64,000 nucleotides of DNA from contig NZ_CP100454.1 of assembly GCF_024228315.1 (NCBI RefSeq), positions 3,038,001-3,102,000 on the forward strand. The letters run 5' to 3'. This document shows positions 8,035 to 17,008 of the stretch, piece after piece. This DNA is from Halomarina pelagica (GTDB lineage Archaea; Halobacteriota; Halobacteria; Halobacteriales; Haloarculaceae). Under the pieces are notes generated by a model. It was not told the origin of the DNA and did no database searches. It was given only the letters and a program-made list of their open reading frames with translations. A program made the position numbers and the translations under genes. Each line of letters opens with the position of its first letter. Position 1 is the stretch's first letter.

Positions 8035-9522
8035 TCACTCGCTGACCTTGTAGTTGGGTGCCTCGTCGGTGATGACGACGTCGTGGGCGTGTCCCTCCTT
8101 CTGCCCCGCCGACGAGACGCGGACGAACCGCGCGCGCTCCTTGAACTCGGGGATGGACGCCGCCCCGACGTAACCCATGCCGGACTGCATCCCGCCGACG
8201 AGCTGGTGGAGTTCGCTCGCGAGGCTGCCCTTGTACGGCGTCGCCGCCTCGACGCCCTCGGGGACGAACTCCTCGTCCTCGTCGGCCTCCTTGAGGTAGC
8301 GGTCGCCGCCGCCGGAGCGCATCGCGCCGACGCTGCCCATGCCGCGGTACTGCTTGTACTTCTTCCCGTTCATCGTGATGACGCGACCGGGGGCCTCGTC
8401 GGTGCCCGCGAAGTACGACCCGAGCATGACGGCGTCCGCGCCGGCGGCGATCGCCTTGATCGCGTCGCCGGAGTAACGGATCCCGCCGTCCGCGATCACC
8501 GGCACGTCGTGTTCGCTCGCGACGTCCGCCACGCCCGCGACGGCCGAGATCTGGGGCATCCCCGCGCCGCTCACGACGCGCGTGGTGCAGATGCTCCCCG
8601 GACCGATGCCGACCTTCAGGCCGTCGGCGAAGTCGACGAGCGACTCGGCGGCCTCGGGCGTGCCGATGTTTCCGACGACGACGTCCGCCTCGACTCTCCC
8701 GGCGATGTCGCGCGCGGAGTCGACGACGTTGCGGTTGTGTGCGTGCGCGCAGTCGATGAACAGCACGTCGGCGCCCGCCTCGTCGGCGGCCACGGCGCGT
8801 TCCGTCTCGAAGGGGCCGACGGCGACGCCGACGAGGAGTCGGTCGTCCCCGTCGCGCGCCGCGGCGTCGTACTCGCGGCGCTGGAGGATCCCCTGCATCG
8901 TGACGAGACCGGTGAGCCGTCCGTCGTCGTCCACGATCGGGACGCGCTCGATCTTGTGCTCGTACATGAGTTCGAGCGCGCCGCGGGCGGTGACGTCGTC
9001 CCCGGCGGTGATCACCTCGTCGGTCATCGCCTCGCGTACCTCGTCGCGCTCGCCGACCTCGAGGTAGGGACGGATGTCGGTACCGGAGATGATGCCGAGG
9101 ACGACGCCGTCGTCGTCGACGACCGGCGCGCCGGAGACCCCCTCGCGCCCCATCATCGCGTCGACCTCGTGGACGGTCTGGTCGGGGTCCGCGGTGACCA
9201 CGTCGCGGATGATGAGTTCGTCGGCGCGCTTGACGCGCTCTACGTGTTCCGCGGTCTCCTCGACCTCCATGTTCCTGTGGAGGACGCCGAGACCGCCCTC
9301 TCGGGCCATCGCGATGGCCAGGTCGGCCTCGGTCACGGTGTCCATCGCGGCGGAGAGGACGGGGACGTTCAGCCGGACGTTCGTCGAGACGCGCGTGCGC
9401 GTGTCGGCCTCGTCGGGTTCGACGTGGCTCTCCATCGGGCGCAGCAGTACGTCGTCGAACGTGAGCGCTTCCGGGACTCGAAGTTTCTCCGAGAAGGGTT
9501 CCTCGCGCGGCGTCTTCGCCAT
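8035..9522 (-). CDS. guaB: Inosine-5'-monophosphate dehydrogenase
   Basis: A 495-aa enzyme that oxidises IMP to XMP with NAD, the committed step of guanine nucleotide synthesis. The (beta/alpha)8 barrel starts [14 protein letters not shown] (residues 19-32). Two CBS domains are inserted at about 105-220 ([32 protein letters not shown]). The barrel resumes with [13 protein letters not shown] and the catalytic loop [11 protein letters not shown], with active-site Cys312. The flap region MGSVGAM and the C-terminal [12 protein letters not shown] are typical. Length and motif order are normal. The stop lies 6 bp from the stop of the convergent AmiS/UreI gene. Confidence 0.97.
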   Translation of the reverse strand: MAKTPREEPFSEKLRVPEALTFDDVLLRPMESHVEPDEADTRTRVSTNVRLNVPVLSAAMDTVTEADLAIAMAREGGLGVLHRNMEVEETAEHVERVKRADELIIRDVVTADPDQTVHEVDAMMGREGVSGAPVVDDDGVVLGIISGTDIRPYLEVGERDEVREAMTDEVITAGDDVTARGALELMYEHKIERVPIVDDDGRLTGLVTMQGILQRREYDAAARDGDDRLLVGVAVGPFETERAVAADEAGADVLFIDCAHAHNRNVVDSARDIAGRVEADVVVGNIGTPEAAESLVDFADGLKVGIGPGSICTTRVVSGAGMPQISAVAGVADVASEHDVPVIADGGIRYSGDAIKAIAAGADAVMLGSYFAGTDEAPGRVITMNGKKYKQYRGMGSVGAMRSGGGDRYLKEADEDEEFVPEGVEAATPYKGSLASELHQLVGGMQSGMGYVGAASIPEFKERARFVRVSSAGQKEGHAHDVVITDEAPNYKVSE

Positions 9523-10064
9523 GTAAACGGTGATCGATCCCGCTGTAAAAGCGTTGCGAGTGATCGGACGCTACGGTACGCACGTGCACGGGGTACCTCT
9601 CGGCCGTCGTCGAGGCGGCCGTTCATCGAGGCGGCCGTCCGTCGAGGGGAGCCGGAACCGTTCGTCGGCGGACCTCGCTATCGGTTCGGGCAATATTCCG
9701 TCCCCGGACTATTTGTGGACGTTCGTACGGATTCGTCCCGAGACGCTCGCGAGAACGGGACTCATACGTCGCAGGGGTGGACAAGGATCGGCCCCATGGG
9801 CACACGTCTCACACAACGTTTATGTTCGAATCTACGTTTACGTTCGGTATGGACTCCGCAGTTCCCGTCGGAGCGCGTACCGGCTCGATAGCCGTTGATT
9901 CCGGTATGGGTACCATTTCGTTTACAGGGAATTTCGCGGGGAAATCCGTCACACTCTGGCGACCTTCCCACGACGTGTTCGGGAACGCGACGGCTCGCCT
10001 GCGTCCCCGGTATCGTGACGGACACTACCGTTCGGCCGACGGTGAGGCCCGACACGCCTGACGG
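9523..10064. other. Intergenic region between divergent genes, no confident gene
   Basis: About 540 bp between guaB and the DUF5794 gene. It must hold two divergent promoters; AT-richer tracts occur around 9800-9850 (CAACGTTTATG, CTACGTTTACG). A short frame from 9849 to 10061 (about 70 aa) starts behind such a tract, but its sequence shows no recognisable domain and I do not call it. Confidence 0.4.
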
Positions 10065-11051
10065 ATGAGTACGTCACGTCATCCCGTTGCGCTACGCCTC
10101 GAGCGGCGCGTGGGTCGCGGGACCCGGTTACTCGGGACGGTCATGGGTCTTCCGCTGGTCGACGGCATCTTCCCCGCGCTGGTGCTCGCCGGCGCGCTCG
10201 GTTCGATCACGGGCATCTTCGAGGTCGGCCTGCTGGTGTTCGGCGGCAGTGCGACGCTCGCGGTCGTCCTCGCGGAGATGGAGGGGACGCGCCGCGAACA
10301 GGTGCTCTCGGTCCTCTCGGTCGGTGCGGTCATCGTCGCCGTCGCCGCCGCTGAGGCCGCGCTCGCGCCGACGATCGAGCGGCTGATCGACCTCGACACG
10401 TTCGAGCGCTTCGCCGCGCTCGTCATCCTCGCGATCGCGGCCAAGACCGCCAGTTCGACCCTTGGGGAGTACCTCCCCAGTCCGGGGACGATCGTCGGTC
10501 TCGGCCTCCTCGCCAGCCTCGACCCCGCCGGCTTCGAGCTGGTGTTCAACCCGAACGCGGAGCAGATCACGGCGGCGGCCGCCGCGGCGGCCGTCGGGAC
10601 CTCCTTCGCGCTGGTCGCCGCGGTCGCCGGACCGACGCTGCGCCGGCTGGTCGACATCGACCGCTTCCGATTCGGGAGCGCCGTCGCGCTGGGCATCCTC
10701 CCGCTCACGATGCTCGGGATCGTGAAGACCCAGGCCCCGCTCGCGCTCGCCGTGCTGGGGGTGACGTGCCTGCTCTCGCTCGACCCGACGGACGCCTCGA
10801 TCGACGGGGCGTCCGAGTCGGTCGAGGGAGGCGAACCGGCCGGTACGTCCGTCGAACCCGCCGAGTCCGTCGACGCCGTCCCGACGGCGGTGGCGGACGA
10901 CGACGCCCGCGCCCCGGTCTCGTCGGTCTTCGCCGATCCGGAGGCGCGCGGTGCCAGCGCCGCGACGGACGGCGGCGCGAACTCCATCGACGACGACCGC
11001 ACCTCCGGTCGCGAGCGGGTGCGCGACCCCGAACGCGCCCCCTGGCTCTGA
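10065..11051 (+). CDS. DUF5794 family membrane protein
   Basis: A 328-aa protein. The first two thirds are strongly hydrophobic, with about seven membrane segments (for example LPLVDGIFPALVLAGALGSITGIFEVGLLVFGG, VLSVGAVIVAVAAAEAAL, FAALVILAIAAKTASSTLG, ITAAAAAAAVGTSFALVAAVAGPTL, LGILPLTMLGIVK). A long acidic, low-complexity cytoplasmic tail follows (from about residue 245). This matches the haloarchaeal DUF5794 family of unknown function as I remember it. The small zinc-ribbon DUF5795 gene follows 57 bp downstream on the same strand, a pairing usual in haloarchaea. Its function is unknown. Confidence 0.75.
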   Translation: MSTSRHPVALRLERRVGRGTRLLGTVMGLPLVDGIFPALVLAGALGSITGIFEVGLLVFGGSATLAVVLAEMEGTRREQVLSVLSVGAVIVAVAAAEAALAPTIERLIDLDTFERFAALVILAIAAKTASSTLGEYLPSPGTIVGLGLLASLDPAGFELVFNPNAEQITAAAAAAAVGTSFALVAAVAGPTLRRLVDIDRFRFGSAVALGILPLTMLGIVKTQAPLALAVLGVTCLLSLDPTDASIDGASESVEGGEPAGTSVEPAESVDAVPTAVADDDARAPVSSVFADPEARGASAATDGGANSIDDDRTSGRERVRDPERAPWL

Positions 11052-11108
11052 GACCGGGAAGGCTTAGGATGGGGGAAGGCTTAGGGGTACGACGCCCCGT
11101 CTCCCTCC

Positions 11109-11342
11109 ATGGGAGCGAACGAGAACCGAGTCGTGCAGGGGCGGATGGTGACCCCGAAGTCCCTCGCCGAGCGTATCGAGGGCGGTGACGTGATGGACGC
11201 CGAGGCGATCCGCGACGCCGACCGCGAGTGCCCCGAGTGCGGTGGGAACGTCCTCGCGGTCGGGTACATGCCGTCCGTCCTCGAGTTCGTGACGGGGTAC
11301 AAGTGCCAGGACTGCGACTGGATGGAGACGGACCGCGAGTGA
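11109..11342 (+). CDS. DUF5795 family zinc-ribbon protein
   Basis: 77 aa. A short N-terminus (NRVVQGRMVTPKSLAERIEGGDVMDAEAIRDA) leads into a two-knuckle zinc ribbon, CPECGGNVLAVGYMPSVLEF...YKCQDCDW. The four cysteines in paired CxxC motifs are the expected zinc ligands. It lies directly downstream of the DUF5794 membrane protein gene and probably shares its transcript. The biological role of this haloarchaeal pair is not known to me. Confidence 0.75.
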   Translation: MGANENRVVQGRMVTPKSLAERIEGGDVMDAEAIRDADRECPECGGNVLAVGYMPSVLEFVTGYKCQDCDWMETDRE

Positions 11343-11421
11343 CGACCGTGACGGCTCGGCGTCGAGACCGTCCCGGGAAACCGAAACCGCTTTACGGCAT
11401 CTGGCCATCCGTGCTGATAGC

Positions 11422-11600
11422 GGGGACGTGGCCAAGCCAGGCATGGCGACTGACTCCAGAGGCCACGCGCCCGGGACGAGACTCCAGACTGATATACCGA
11501 GCGGCGGGCTGATCACCTCGCCGCGTTGACGACCCTCTGGAGTTCCGAGGCGCACACCGGAGATATCAGTCGATCGGGGGTTCAAATCCCTCCGTCCCCA
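11422..11600 (+). tRNA. tRNA-Trp (CCA) interrupted by an intron of about 104 nt
   Basis: Exon 1 (11422 to about 11459) gives acceptor strand GGGGACG, the D arm and ACTGA-CTCCA with anticodon CCA. Exon 2 (from about 11565) completes the anticodon stem with TCAGT, then the T arm (GGGGGTTCAAATCCCTC) and CGTCCCC plus discriminator A. The intron sits just 3' of the anticodon, the position known for haloarchaeal tRNA-Trp. There the intron folds into a bulge-helix-bulge for splicing endonuclease and doubles as a box C/D guide for 2'-O-methylation of the same tRNA. ACTGA and CTGAT words inside the intron are candidate box elements. The 3' terminus is the attachment site of the island. Confidence 0.93.
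11588..11600 (+). repeat. attL core of the integrated island
   Basis: The last 13 bases of tRNA-Trp, CCCTCCGTCCCCA, recur exactly at 60863-60875, just after the stop codon of a tyrosine integrase. Sequence immediately left of this site is tRNA. Sequence immediately right (AT-rich, then the first island operon) has no chromosomal character. Confidence 0.8.
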
Positions 11601-11636
11601 CTCCGTATAAAACAATTGCGGAATATTTTGCCTTCA

Positions 11637-11651
11637 CTAACCATAGGTTAG
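11637..11651. repeat. Perfect palindrome CTAACC-ATA-GGTTAG
   Basis: An inverted repeat with six-base arms and a three-base centre, 36 bp inside the left island end and 35 bp ahead of the first island gene. Possible roles are an operator for the following operon or an arm-type integrase site (inference). Confidence 0.4.
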
Positions 11652-11685
11652 CGATAGGTGCGATTCGGCCTCGGAGGTGGGCCTG

Positions 11686-11940
11686 ATGGCGGGTCGGATG
11701 CGAGTCGCCGAGCAGCGGGCCTGCCTCCACTGCGGACGGCACGTCTCACGCGACTTCCGCCGAACCTTCGGCGACAACGAGAACCGCGCCCACCGCTGCC
11801 GGAACTGCGACACGCACACCCGCATCGCGCACGGAAGCGCCGCCGGCGTCACTGTCGACATTCCCGATCCAGAGACGTCGCTCGGTCGGCACGGCGACGG
11901 CTCCGATCAGGTCGTCGACGATGGGGGTGAGCGGGCGTGA
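11686..11940 (+). CDS. Small zinc-finger protein (first gene of island operon)
   Basis: 84 aa from the ATG at 11686, which has a GGAGGT ribosome binding site 7 bases upstream. The core CLHCGRHVSRDFRRTFGDNENRAHRCRNCDT has two CxxC knuckles and resembles a family of short haloarchaeal zinc-finger proteins with a Phe-Gly-Asp-Asn centre. The C-terminal 30 residues are acidic and probably disordered. Its stop overlaps the GTG start of the next gene. DNA binding or protein contact is the likely use of the finger. The exact role is unknown. Confidence 0.65.
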   Translation: MAGRMRVAEQRACLHCGRHVSRDFRRTFGDNENRAHRCRNCDTHTRIAHGSAAGVTVDIPDPETSLGRHGDGSDQVVDDGGERA

Positions 11941-12296
11941 AGAACCGTATCGACTGGCCGACGGTGCAGCGAGGCGGTCCCGGTGGGTACGACCTCGGAG
12001 AGCCGTACGCCGTCTACGGAGCCGGCGCGGTCAGAGACTGCCTGGAGGCGCTGGAGGACGACGTCGTCCTCCGGCTGTACCACGAAGGCGACACCCAAGA
12101 CTATGTCACTGACCACTATCGCACCGCCGACGGCACGCTCTACATGATCAACCCGCGGCACTCGCGCCCGCGGGCGGTCGAGATGAGCGAGGGCGAACTC
12201 GGATTCGGCCTCGCGAAGGCCTACATGTACGAGTACCTCCCGCTCGCGAAGTCACATCTCGCCGGCGAACTCCCCGACGGAGGTGATCAGCGGTGA
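11937..12296 (+). CDS. Hypothetical island protein
   Basis: 119 aa. It starts at a GTG that overlaps the TGA of the previous gene, so translation is probably coupled. It is soluble and has no zinc motif. Segments such as VVLRLYHEGDTQDYVTDHYRTADGTLYMINPRHSRP suggest a beta-rich domain. I do not recognise the family. Its place inside a string of overlapping small genes is typical of haloarchaeal plasmid or provirus early operons. Confidence 0.65.
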   Translation: MKNRIDWPTVQRGGPGGYDLGEPYAVYGAGAVRDCLEALEDDVVLRLYHEGDTQDYVTDHYRTADGTLYMINPRHSRPRAVEMSEGELGFGLAKAYMYEYLPLAKSHLAGELPDGGDQR

Positions 12297-12799
12297 GCGA
12301 ACGCACCTCGCCGATGCGCCCGCTCACGCGCATCGAGGAACGCTTCGAGGTCGAAGTCGAAGGCGACGCGCGGCCGCTCCCCGAGACGTGGACCGAGCAG
12401 CGCCACGAACCCGTCGAACGCGACTGCGACGAAGCCCGCTGGTACGCGATCGCCGTGATCCCCGGCGCGCTCGTCTCCGTCGAGATCGACACTAACACCG
12501 AGGAGGTCGTCTCGATTCAGGAACGGACGCCGGCGCTGCAAGTCCTGTACGTCCGTGAAGACGGCCGCAGAGCGTTCCAGCGAGCGTACGAGGCTCAGCG
12601 CGTCGACTCCGGGCTGATCCCCGATCCGACACGGTTCGCGAGTTCCGTGGGTGCGCCTGAGCGTCACGGAAGTCAGGTCCCCGACGCTCGCCGGCGGCTC
12701 TATCGACAGCGGATCACGGCGTTGTACGACGTCGGAACGGGACTCGGAGAGACGCGTGTCGGCCCGGACGCCGACGACGTCTACGGAGGGTCGCGATGA
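12293..12799 (+). CDS. Hypothetical island protein
   Basis: 168 aa, starting at the GTG that overlaps the previous TGA. It is acidic and soluble, with a beta-rich first half (WYAIAVIPGALVSVEIDTNTEEVVSIQERTPALQVLYV) and an Arg-rich second half. No recognisable catalytic motif. Its TGA overlaps the next ATG. Confidence 0.6.
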   Translation: MSERTSPMRPLTRIEERFEVEVEGDARPLPETWTEQRHEPVERDCDEARWYAIAVIPGALVSVEIDTNTEEVVSIQERTPALQVLYVREDGRRAFQRAYEAQRVDSGLIPDPTRFASSVGAPERHGSQVPDARRRLYRQRITALYDVGTGLGETRVGPDADDVYGGSR

Positions 12800-13014
12800 G
12801 GCCGACGATGGACCCCGCCCGACGAGTGTACTACGCCGTCGGTGGCGGGGCGTATCACCTCCGGCCTGACTGTGAGCAACTGCACGACGTCGAACAGGAG
12901 CGTCTTCAGGTCGACACCGCCGACGGCTCTGAGCGCAGCGGGCGCACACTGTGTTCGACGTGCGGGTGGGACGATGTGCCGACGCTCGACGACGAGCGGG
13001 AGGTGTCGTCATGA
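12796..13014 (+). CDS. Small zinc-motif protein
   Basis: 72 aa. The pattern AYHLRPDCEQL followed by RTLCSTCGW gives a likely His/Cys plus CxxC metal site. This layout (a short-spaced His and Cys, then an intervening loop with the word LHDVEQ) recalls small Ada-like or excalibur-like metal-binding modules, but I would not assign it. The start ATG overlaps the previous TGA and the stop overlaps the next ATG. Confidence 0.6.
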   Translation: MRPTMDPARRVYYAVGGGAYHLRPDCEQLHDVEQERLQVDTADGSERSGRTLCSTCGWDDVPTLDDEREVSS

Positions 13015-13220
13015 GTAGCCGGTTTAGCGCGCTGAACGGGCAGCTGAAGACAGAGTCTCCGCGCGAGTTCCGCTGTGAGATCTGCCGCTCGCGCTGTACT
13101 CGGGGGACGACCGGGACGGAGTACGGCCACAAGTATCGCTGTCCTGCCCGCCCCGATCGACTTCCGATCGGCGGCGGAAGCGGTCAGAGTTCCTACTATC
13201 TCCCAGGAGGTGACCGATGA
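13011..13220 (+). CDS. Small zinc-finger protein
   Basis: 69 aa from the ATG at 13011, which overlaps the previous gene's TGA. An upstream in-frame start at 12951 would run inside that gene and is unlikely. FRCEICRSRCTRGTTGTEYGHKYRCPAR supplies CxxC plus His/Cys ligands for one zinc. It is basic around the finger, consistent with nucleic-acid binding. It overlaps the next gene by four bases. Confidence 0.6.
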   Translation: MSSRFSALNGQLKTESPREFRCEICRSRCTRGTTGTEYGHKYRCPARPDRLPIGGGSGQSSYYLPGGDR

Positions 13221-13798
13221 GCGCCGAGAGCGATGCCAGCGAGCGCATCGACGTCTCGGTCGGCGATAACGAGACGCTCGGGACTATCGTCGAGGCTACC
13301 GTGCGCGAGCGCTTCGCGCTGGCGGACGTCAGCGCCGACTCCGGCGTTCCTGCGGACGCCCTCGCGACGCACGATCTCCGCGTTCACCAGAACGGCGAGA
13401 ACCCACCCGTGCTCGTCGTTCGTGAGGGGACGCCCATCGAAGTCAAGGCGACCCGCGAGTGGGTCAGCAACGGCGGAAGCGCTCGGACGCGCGGCCGCGT
13501 GTGGATCAACGCCGCTACCCACGCCCAGCTCGTCGCGAGCGCCGGGTGGTACGCCGTCGCGGTGTACGAGCCGGTGGTCGGTGACGACGAGGACGACCTC
13601 GACGTCGAGGTCCTTGCGGTGCGCCTACTTCCGGCCGTCCTTCTGGATGATCTCCTCGACGAGCCGACAAACTGTGGTCCGAAACACGACATCGAGGCCG
13701 CCTACCGCCTCGCCTGGCCGCACGTCATTGACCCCGATCAGGTCGACGATCGGTGCGACGTACGGCGGGTGACCGTCGATCGTGAGGTGGGACGATGA
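13217..13798 (+). CDS. Putative PD-(D/E)xK nuclease-like protein
   Basis: 193 aa. The segment PIEVKATREWVSNGGSARTRGRVWINAATHAQLVASAGWYAVAVYEP (about residues 73-119) contains an Glu-x-Lys pair on a predicted beta strand. It is followed by a conserved-looking helix and the GWYAVAVY strand, the order seen in restriction-endonuclease-like (PD-(D/E)xK) folds such as resolvases and Vsr-like enzymes. A preceding acidic residue that could complete the site lies in the first 60 residues, but I cannot place it firmly. A role in DNA processing within the island's replication operon would fit. It starts and ends in four-base overlaps with its neighbours. Confidence 0.5.
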   Translation: MSAESDASERIDVSVGDNETLGTIVEATVRERFALADVSADSGVPADALATHDLRVHQNGENPPVLVVREGTPIEVKATREWVSNGGSARTRGRVWINAATHAQLVASAGWYAVAVYEPVVGDDEDDLDVEVLAVRLLPAVLLDDLLDEPTNCGPKHDIEAAYRLAWPHVIDPDQVDDRCDVRRVTVDREVGR

Positions 13799-14331
13799 CC
13801 CGTCGCCGCCGCATCGAGGTTCCCAGTTATCCCGACATCGAGGAGGCGGTCGGCTACAACCCTGCCAGGTTCCTAAAAACGCGCTCTCGCGACGGTCTGG
13901 AGAAACACGGTGGTGACACCACCGAACTACACCTCGCCATCTGCGTCATCCGGGGGATCGACGACCTCGGTACCATCAACGCGTGGATCCAGGTCGAGCG
14001 CGATCTGTTCGACGGCGGACGCGACCACGTGATGAAGCTTCTGGAGCATCGCCGCGAGATCATCCTCGATCGACTTCGCGACGAGCAGGCCCAGGAGCGC
14101 GAGAAGGCCTCCGAGCGCGGACGTTCATCCTCCTCGAGGAGAGAGTCACCTGAACAGGCGGAACGAGAGAGCGGGCGAACTGTGGCCGCTGACGGTGGCG
14201 CACTCGATGAGCCGGTCTGTCCTGACTGTACGAGTGCCGTCGAAGCGGAAACCGTCGACGAGCAGCGTGGCTGGTGGTGTCCCGAGTGTACGTCGTTCGT
14301 GAGGCCCCTGGAGGTGAGCGACGGTGCCTGA
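13795..14331 (+). CDS. Hypothetical protein with C-terminal zinc ribbon
   Basis: 178 aa. The first ~100 residues are helical and charged (DIEEAVGYNPARFLKTRSRDGLEKHGGD; HVMKLLEHRREIILDRLRDEQAQEREKAS) with a coiled-coil flavour. A disordered Ser/Glu linker follows. The last 45 residues form a clear zinc ribbon, CPDCTSAVEAETVDEQRGWWCPECTSF. Helical part plus ribbon suggests DNA binding next to the large replication-type protein encoded immediately downstream (overlap of eight bases). Confidence 0.6.
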   Translation: MTRRRRIEVPSYPDIEEAVGYNPARFLKTRSRDGLEKHGGDTTELHLAICVIRGIDDLGTINAWIQVERDLFDGGRDHVMKLLEHRREIILDRLRDEQAQEREKASERGRSSSSRRESPEQAERESGRTVAADGGALDEPVCPDCTSAVEAETVDEQRGWWCPECTSFVRPLEVSDGA

Positions 14332-16399
14332 GCGTCACCACGCCGGTGACGGCCGGGACGTTTCGATGGACGACGTCCTCCAAGAGGACGAGGCCGCCCG
14401 TGCTCGCGAGGACGTCCTCATGCGCCTCGCGATGGACGGCGACGAGCGGAACGACCAGCTCGTCGAGGACCGTGCAGCTGCCGAGGCTGACGAGCCGGTG
14501 CGGGCGACGATCGCCCCCGCCGATGTCCACGCCGCGGCCTGTCGCTGGTGTCGCGAGGAGTTCGAGGACGCCGTCGGAGAGGCCGCGCACGTCTGTCAGG
14601 AGCGCATCATCGCCGAGGCGAGTACCTTCGAGGCCGGTCAGACGCTTCTCCGGCCTGCCGTTCACGAGTTCGGCGCGCACGCCCTGTTCTCGCACCCCCG
14701 CGACGGCCTCTCGCCGTACTTCGCGGTCGTCAAGGAGTGGGACCAGTGTCTCGGTGAGGTCGAAGAGAGCGACGACCAGGACGACACGCCCGGTACGATC
14801 GTCGCACAGTCGGACTCGATCGGCACCTTCGAGGCCTGCGGTGAGACGTGGGAACTCAATCACGAGGAACGGAAGCAGAAGGCGTGGGACGGCAAGATCG
14901 CGATGCGCGAGAGCGACGTCGGTGAACGATTCCGGGAGGTGCAGATCGGTGTTCGGGCGGTCGACGACGTCGGACGGAAGCGCATCACCTACCAGTTCCG
15001 TCCCTCATTGCCGGACGCGCGCCACGTCGAGACCGGTGAGCGCATCAAATCGATGCCGGAGGACCTCCCCGAGGGCATCCGCGTACAGATCAGCAGCGCG
15101 AACGTCGAACCGGAGGAGACGCTGACCGTCCTCCGGGCGCTGATGGATCAGATGGGTATCCGGCGGAGCTACTTCGCCGATCGGAAGCTTCAGCCCAACA
15201 GCCGTGTCTACAACCTCGCCGTCTACGCGCGAGTCCGACGCGCGATCTCCGAGTCGAATCTGGTGAACCACGATGGACTGCTCGACCGGCTCGCCGAGCT
15301 GTCGAGCCAGCGGCGTGGGAAGGGTGAGTACAAGTGGGACAACGAGGAGATCGTCGGCCACCGCAATGCGGTCGCGATGACGCCCGAGTCCCTCGAGAAG
15401 TTCTACGGCGAGCACACCGTCGGGAAGCTTCTCAAGGTCTACCACATGAAGCACGTCGAGAAACAGCACTCCGGCGCGCCGACGTTTCACCCGAAGGTCG
15501 AAGTGCAGCACTCGAAGCGCTACAGCCCCTACGACGTCGAGAGCGTCCCGTGGGTAGCCGATCCCGACGCTGATGAAGAGGACGGTGAGCAGTTCGTCCT
15601 CGACGACCTCCTTGAGGAGTTAACGGGATACCTCCAGAACGCGCTGCACTGGGCGGGCCTGCCCACCTGGGCCGACGACACTGTCTACATTGAGGACGCG
15701 TATTGGACGCCCGAGACGGACGTCGTCGAGGAGGCCGACTCACCCCTCGTCTCTGACCCGACCGATCAGCTTCGGGAGACTGAGGAGGAACTCGTACGCG
15801 CCCACTACGCTCGCGAAGACGCCACTCCCGGGGAGCGGGCAGTCCTTCGGTCGGTGACTGACGGTGGTCGCGCGATGCACTACGAGGAACTCGCCGCCGA
15901 GAGTGGGACCTCGAAGTCGACGGTCTACCGTGCTATCCAGCGCTTCGACGGGCTCTTCACGAAGCTCGGAGACGGCCGCGTCGACCTCGCTGACGGCGTC
16001 ATCCGTGACAAGCTGACGGACCTCTTCGTCGCTCTCGAGGATCGCATCGAGTGGATCGAGAGGGGAATCCGTCAGCTCGCCAGCGATACCGCGCTCCTCG
16101 AGGAGGACTCGGCGCTCGCGAAGTGGGCGCGCCGTCACGGGGCTGTCCTGAAGGAGGACTACGAGGGCGATCTTTCGGTACAGCTCACCGGCCGCCACTC
16201 CGAGCACAAGGTGCGCCAGCTCCTCCGGTCGGGCTACATGGCCGCACGTGCGACCGGCGCGCAGACCGCCGATGCGTTCATCGACGCCGCGTTCTCGTGG
16301 ACGCTTCGCGACGGATCGACGAAGGTCGGTCAGCGTCCCATCGTTCGCGAGACGGGCGTCGTGAAGGTCCTCGGATCGAGCGTCGAATTCGTGCCGTAG
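14324..16399 (+). CDS. Large winged-helix protein, candidate replication or partition protein of the element
   Basis: 691 aa, the last and largest gene of the left operon. An N-terminal region has a CRWCREEFEDAVGEAAHVC zinc-like pattern (about residues 67-85). A central alpha/beta region runs from VGERFREVQIGVRAVDDVGRKRITYQFRPSLPD to a long segment with Tyr/Arg-rich motifs (GIRRSYFADRKLQPNSRVYNLAVYARVRRAI). A winged helix-turn-helix near 515-555 reads MHYEELAAESGTSKSTVYRAIQRFDGLFTKLGDGRVDLADGV. Proteins of this kind sit at the end of zinc-protein operons in haloarchaeal plasmids and proviruses. A role in replication initiation is inference from position and DNA-binding domain. I see no primase, helicase or rolling-circle motif that would prove it. 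Confidence 0.6.
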   Translation: MPERHHAGDGRDVSMDDVLQEDEAARAREDVLMRLAMDGDERNDQLVEDRAAAEADEPVRATIAPADVHAAACRWCREEFEDAVGEAAHVCQERIIAEASTFEAGQTLLRPAVHEFGAHALFSHPRDGLSPYFAVVKEWDQCLGEVEESDDQDDTPGTIVAQSDSIGTFEACGETWELNHEERKQKAWDGKIAMRESDVGERFREVQIGVRAVDDVGRKRITYQFRPSLPDARHVETGERIKSMPEDLPEGIRVQISSANVEPEETLTVLRALMDQMGIRRSYFADRKLQPNSRVYNLAVYARVRRAISESNLVNHDGLLDRLAELSSQRRGKGEYKWDNEEIVGHRNAVAMTPESLEKFYGEHTVGKLLKVYHMKHVEKQHSGAPTFHPKVEVQHSKRYSPYDVESVPWVADPDADEEDGEQFVLDDLLEELTGYLQNALHWAGLPTWADDTVYIEDAYWTPETDVVEEADSPLVSDPTDQLRETEEELVRAHYAREDATPGERAVLRSVTDGGRAMHYEELAAESGTSKSTVYRAIQRFDGLFTKLGDGRVDLADGVIRDKLTDLFVALEDRIEWIERGIRQLASDTALLEEDSALAKWARRHGAVLKEDYEGDLSVQLTGRHSEHKVRQLLRSGYMAARATGAQTADAFIDAAFSWTLRDGSTKVGQRPIVRETGVVKVLGSSVEFVP

Positions 16400-16686
16400 C
16401 GGCACGCCAACTGAGTGGCAACACTCTCTGATCGCTCTGTCTTTTATATACTCAATATCGTGAGTGTCATCTATTCATAGGTTTCGGATGGGCTCGCGAG
16501 AGCGCAGTCCGATCGTCGATGGAGGCCTTGCCCAGGGAGTGGGAGGGACCCCTTAGGGAGTGTGCCTAAGAGCACAAAGCGAAACAAACAACCGCACCGC
16601 CTTGTCCGTCGAGATGAAGCAGCCGAAACAGAGGTGGATTCTTCTGCTAAGCTATTTCCTACAGCCGCGTCGAGATGGCGGGAGAA
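16400..16686. other. Noncoding transition into an AT-rich zone
   Basis: 287 bp downstream of the operon. CTTTTATATACTCAATATCG near 16441-16460 is an AT tract. A short repeated word AGGGAGTG occurs twice (near 16535 and 16555) around GGGACCCC. No gene is seen. Being behind the putative replication gene, it is one place to look for an origin, but iterons are not obvious. Confidence 0.35.
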
Positions 16687-16884
16687 TTAGGGGGAAGCAT
16701 AACTCGCTTTCCCTTCTTCTTCGCTCATCTTTATCCAATAGACTCGTGAATAGGGGAGGTGGAGATAACTACCGTTATTCCGTTTAATTCGGACCCCATC
16801 TACCTTCCCAGAATCAGAGATATTCTTAGCGTCTACCTCTTCTTCGATTACCCCGTTCGGACCTTCATGAGCGATTTCAGCCAT
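16687..16884 (-). CDS. Small hypothetical protein in AT-rich zone
   Basis: 65 aa from the ATG at 16884 (MAEIAHEGPNGVIEEEVDAK). The composition is coherent and protein-like, with alternating strand-forming residues (GVRIKRNNGSYLHLPYSRVYWIKM), while codon use is AT-rich unlike the chromosome. No family recognised. A longer frame begins at 16905. Confidence 0.45.
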   Translation of the reverse strand: MAEIAHEGPNGVIEEEVDAKNISDSGKVDGVRIKRNNGSYLHLPYSRVYWIKMSEEEGKASYASP

Positions 16885-17008
16885 GCACTCTATACGGAGG
16901 CGCACTTCAATAAGCCACTCCCGTACTTGTTTTCTAAACTACGCGAATACCTCTATTAGATGGTGTCTCTATCTTAATTTTAGGTCCGAGTCGCAAATCG
17001 ACGACAAG

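Noticed and set aside
9777-10061. 94-codon frame between guaB and DUF5794
   Set aside because: Overlapping open frames exist on both strands with no domain or supporting context; insufficient to call.
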